The notes below the pieces were generated by a model. The model was not told the DNA's origin and did no database searches. It saw only the letters and a program-made list of their open reading frames with translations. This document shows positions 62,360-64,000 of a DNA stretch of 64,000 nucleotides, piece after piece; position 1 is the first letter of the stretch; each line of letters starts with the position of its first letter. Origin of the DNA: Serilophus lunatus (Eukaryota; Chordata; Aves; Passeriformes; Eurylaimidae); contig VXBA01003383.1 in NCBI GenBank assembly GCA_013399895.1, forward strand, positions 945,272 through 1,009,271, in the 5' to 3' direction. The translations under genes and the position numbers were made by a program.

Positions 62360-64000
62360 AGAACCCAGAGCAAAATGAGGCAATTGAAATTAAACTCCTA
62401 CGTAGGTGTGCTTTTGAATATTGAGAGTATTAGGCTTCACAGCTTTGTGCTCTCTGTGACTCAGACTTGCTGCCACAGGTGTCAAGAGACCAAGGACATA
62501 TCTGGAGTTCTGTAGAAACCTGCTGCTTTAAGATTACTTTTTTTAACCATACATTAAAAACATCACCCTCAAATACTGACAAAAAGCAGGCTTTTCCACT
62601 CAGTACAGACCTGATTTTTTTCAGTCAACAGATTTTACTGTCCTGTTAACTTTGATGAAGCAAAGCAGATTTTTCTCCTGTTTAGTTCTTAAGGTTTTCA
62701 GAACAACACAATGACAACCAAGTCTAACAGGCAAAATGGCTTCAATAAAGTTCTGAGAATAACACATCTACTCTGGCACACCAACACACTATTTTTAAGC
62801 TCATTAAAGATGTAATAGAAGAAAAATTATATTCATTTCCAGCACTGTTCCATCAACGCAGTGAGGTAATCATGGTGCTGTATCATACATAAAGCAATAT
62901 TTATGAGTAGTGGTTTAGGTAATTTAATGGAAAGGCAGAAAGCAATGATTCATTCCTTGTTCTATCTGTTGCTGAAACATGACTTTTGCCAATTGCAGGG
63001 CCCAAGCAGGCACATAGGGAGATTGGTTTCAAATGCTAGTAAAACAGAGACCTGGAAAATGAAAAGAGACAAGTCAGCCGAAATGCCAACCAAAAAGAAA
63101 AAAAATCTGGATTGCAGATAAGAAGTATTTAACAGAGCAGCATACAAATGCAGGCCTCTGAGGTAATTTAAACCAAATGTAGATTGAAACTGAAGTCATT
63201 TAGTGAGTCAGAACAGTAAAAGGACACTAAAATTATACGCAAGAAAAGTGCAATCCTTTTTATATAAAATGCTGTATTTTATTCCAAATTTACCAGACAA
63301 CAAATTAATTGTCTCCTTTGTGTTGAACTTCTTTTGTTTCCTTTGCACTCACCCTCTACCTTCCAGAAACAAACTACATGTAGGCTGACTAGTGAACTCT
63401 GATGTTTAGGACTTGAATTTCCGTTTCACAAAAGTTTCATCTCCGGACCATGACAACATTAATAAGCAATTGTTGGCACGAACACTACCAACCATCTTCC
63501 AAGTTATGATTACTTTCCTCTGGAAATAATTATTTGTAAAAAAAGAATAAAAAAATATCGATAGTTAAAAGGAAAACTGCAGAGAAACATTACAGACTTT
63601 GCCTTCCAGATTCTGCCATTCCAGAGGTTTCAGTCACCTACAGACTGGTGCAGATCAAGACTCCAGTGCTAAATATGCTCACCATCAGTCAAAGAAAGGC
63701 TTAGCCTTGTTATCTGTCTCATTTTTAAAACCATAACCATTTTTAAACTTACAAAGCAATTTTCACCTCATTTTTGCCTCATACTTTCACAAAAACGTAA
63801 TTCTGTGAAAGCCACAACAATTGCTAGTTCAACAGAGACTGCTACTCTCTGAAGTGCTTTCTGAGATAGATTTGTACGGACAGTCGTGGGTAGAAATGAA
63901 TACTCCAAAAATATCCACAATAGATAATGAGCAGCATCTAGAAACAAAACAAAAAAAAAGCCCCGTGTACTGCAAATGCAGCCCAAATTGGAACAAATGC

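Larger units (their letters stand above)
57930..64000. other. Unique non-coding DNA, AT-rich
   Basis: No gene is recognised. The stretch has short frames only, a TA-rich run at 61,974-61,996 and two G-rich tracts near 62.1 and 62.3 kb. The block at 60,680-61,000 is pyrimidine-rich (CTCC and TTCT strings), which explains the overlapping frames there. Confidence 0.6.

Noticed and set aside
1..64000. A novel multi-gene system, CRISPR array, phage, plasmid or bacterial operon
   Set aside because: The window has vertebrate features (CR1, MIR-like relics, GT/CA microsatellites, CpG depletion) and no long frames, tandem gene order, regularly spaced repeats or ribosome-binding sites.

Overview
This window looks like ordinary non-coding nuclear DNA from a bird, most likely not a galliform. 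The main evidence is one 5'-truncated CR1 non-LTR retrotransposon on the + strand (about 26,780-27,733). It carries the C-terminal part of CR1 ORF2, the CR1 3' tail, and a 3' region resembling forms I associate with Neoaves. The rest is AT-rich and CpG-poor. It has vertebrate-type GT/CA microsatellites and poly-A runs, no operons, no rRNA or tRNA genes, no CRISPR array and no LTR element that I can recognise. One ambiguous base (N) inside a C homopolymer at 19,731 suggests a draft assembly.

I found no protein-coding gene I can name. The longest open frames are about 120-140 codons; several start at GTG or TTG, many overlap antisense frames, and none resembles a family I know. The window is best read as a large intron or an intergenic stretch.

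Layout: 1-6.7 kb is unique AT-rich DNA. 6.7-9.3 kb holds a (GT)n microsatellite, a compact motif cluster (a perfect 14-bp FOX-type palindrome flanked by two AP-1 sites), a G12 tract and a local CpG cluster. 9.7-21 kb holds three or four relics of ancient amniote repeats of MIR/L2 type, and a 236-nt ATG frame that runs into a near-consensus splice donor. 23.0-23.3 kb holds three perfect AP-1 sites and an exon-like stretch. 26.8-27.7 kb is the CR1 copy. 28.6-29.3 kb holds a micro-exon-like segment on the - strand and an inverted pair of E2-boxes. 39.6-46 kb holds two further MIR-type relics. 47.6 kb has a palindromic splice-donor sequence. 54.5-57 kb is the most GC-rich block and has long but unrecognised frames. 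57.7 kb has a 64-codon ATG frame with four cysteines. The last 6 kb is AT-rich with a G-quadruplex motif at 62.3 kb.

I did not find evidence of a novel multi-gene system. The most useful leads are possible cis-regulatory elements and a few exon-like segments. All of these need conservation, RNA or chromatin data to confirm.
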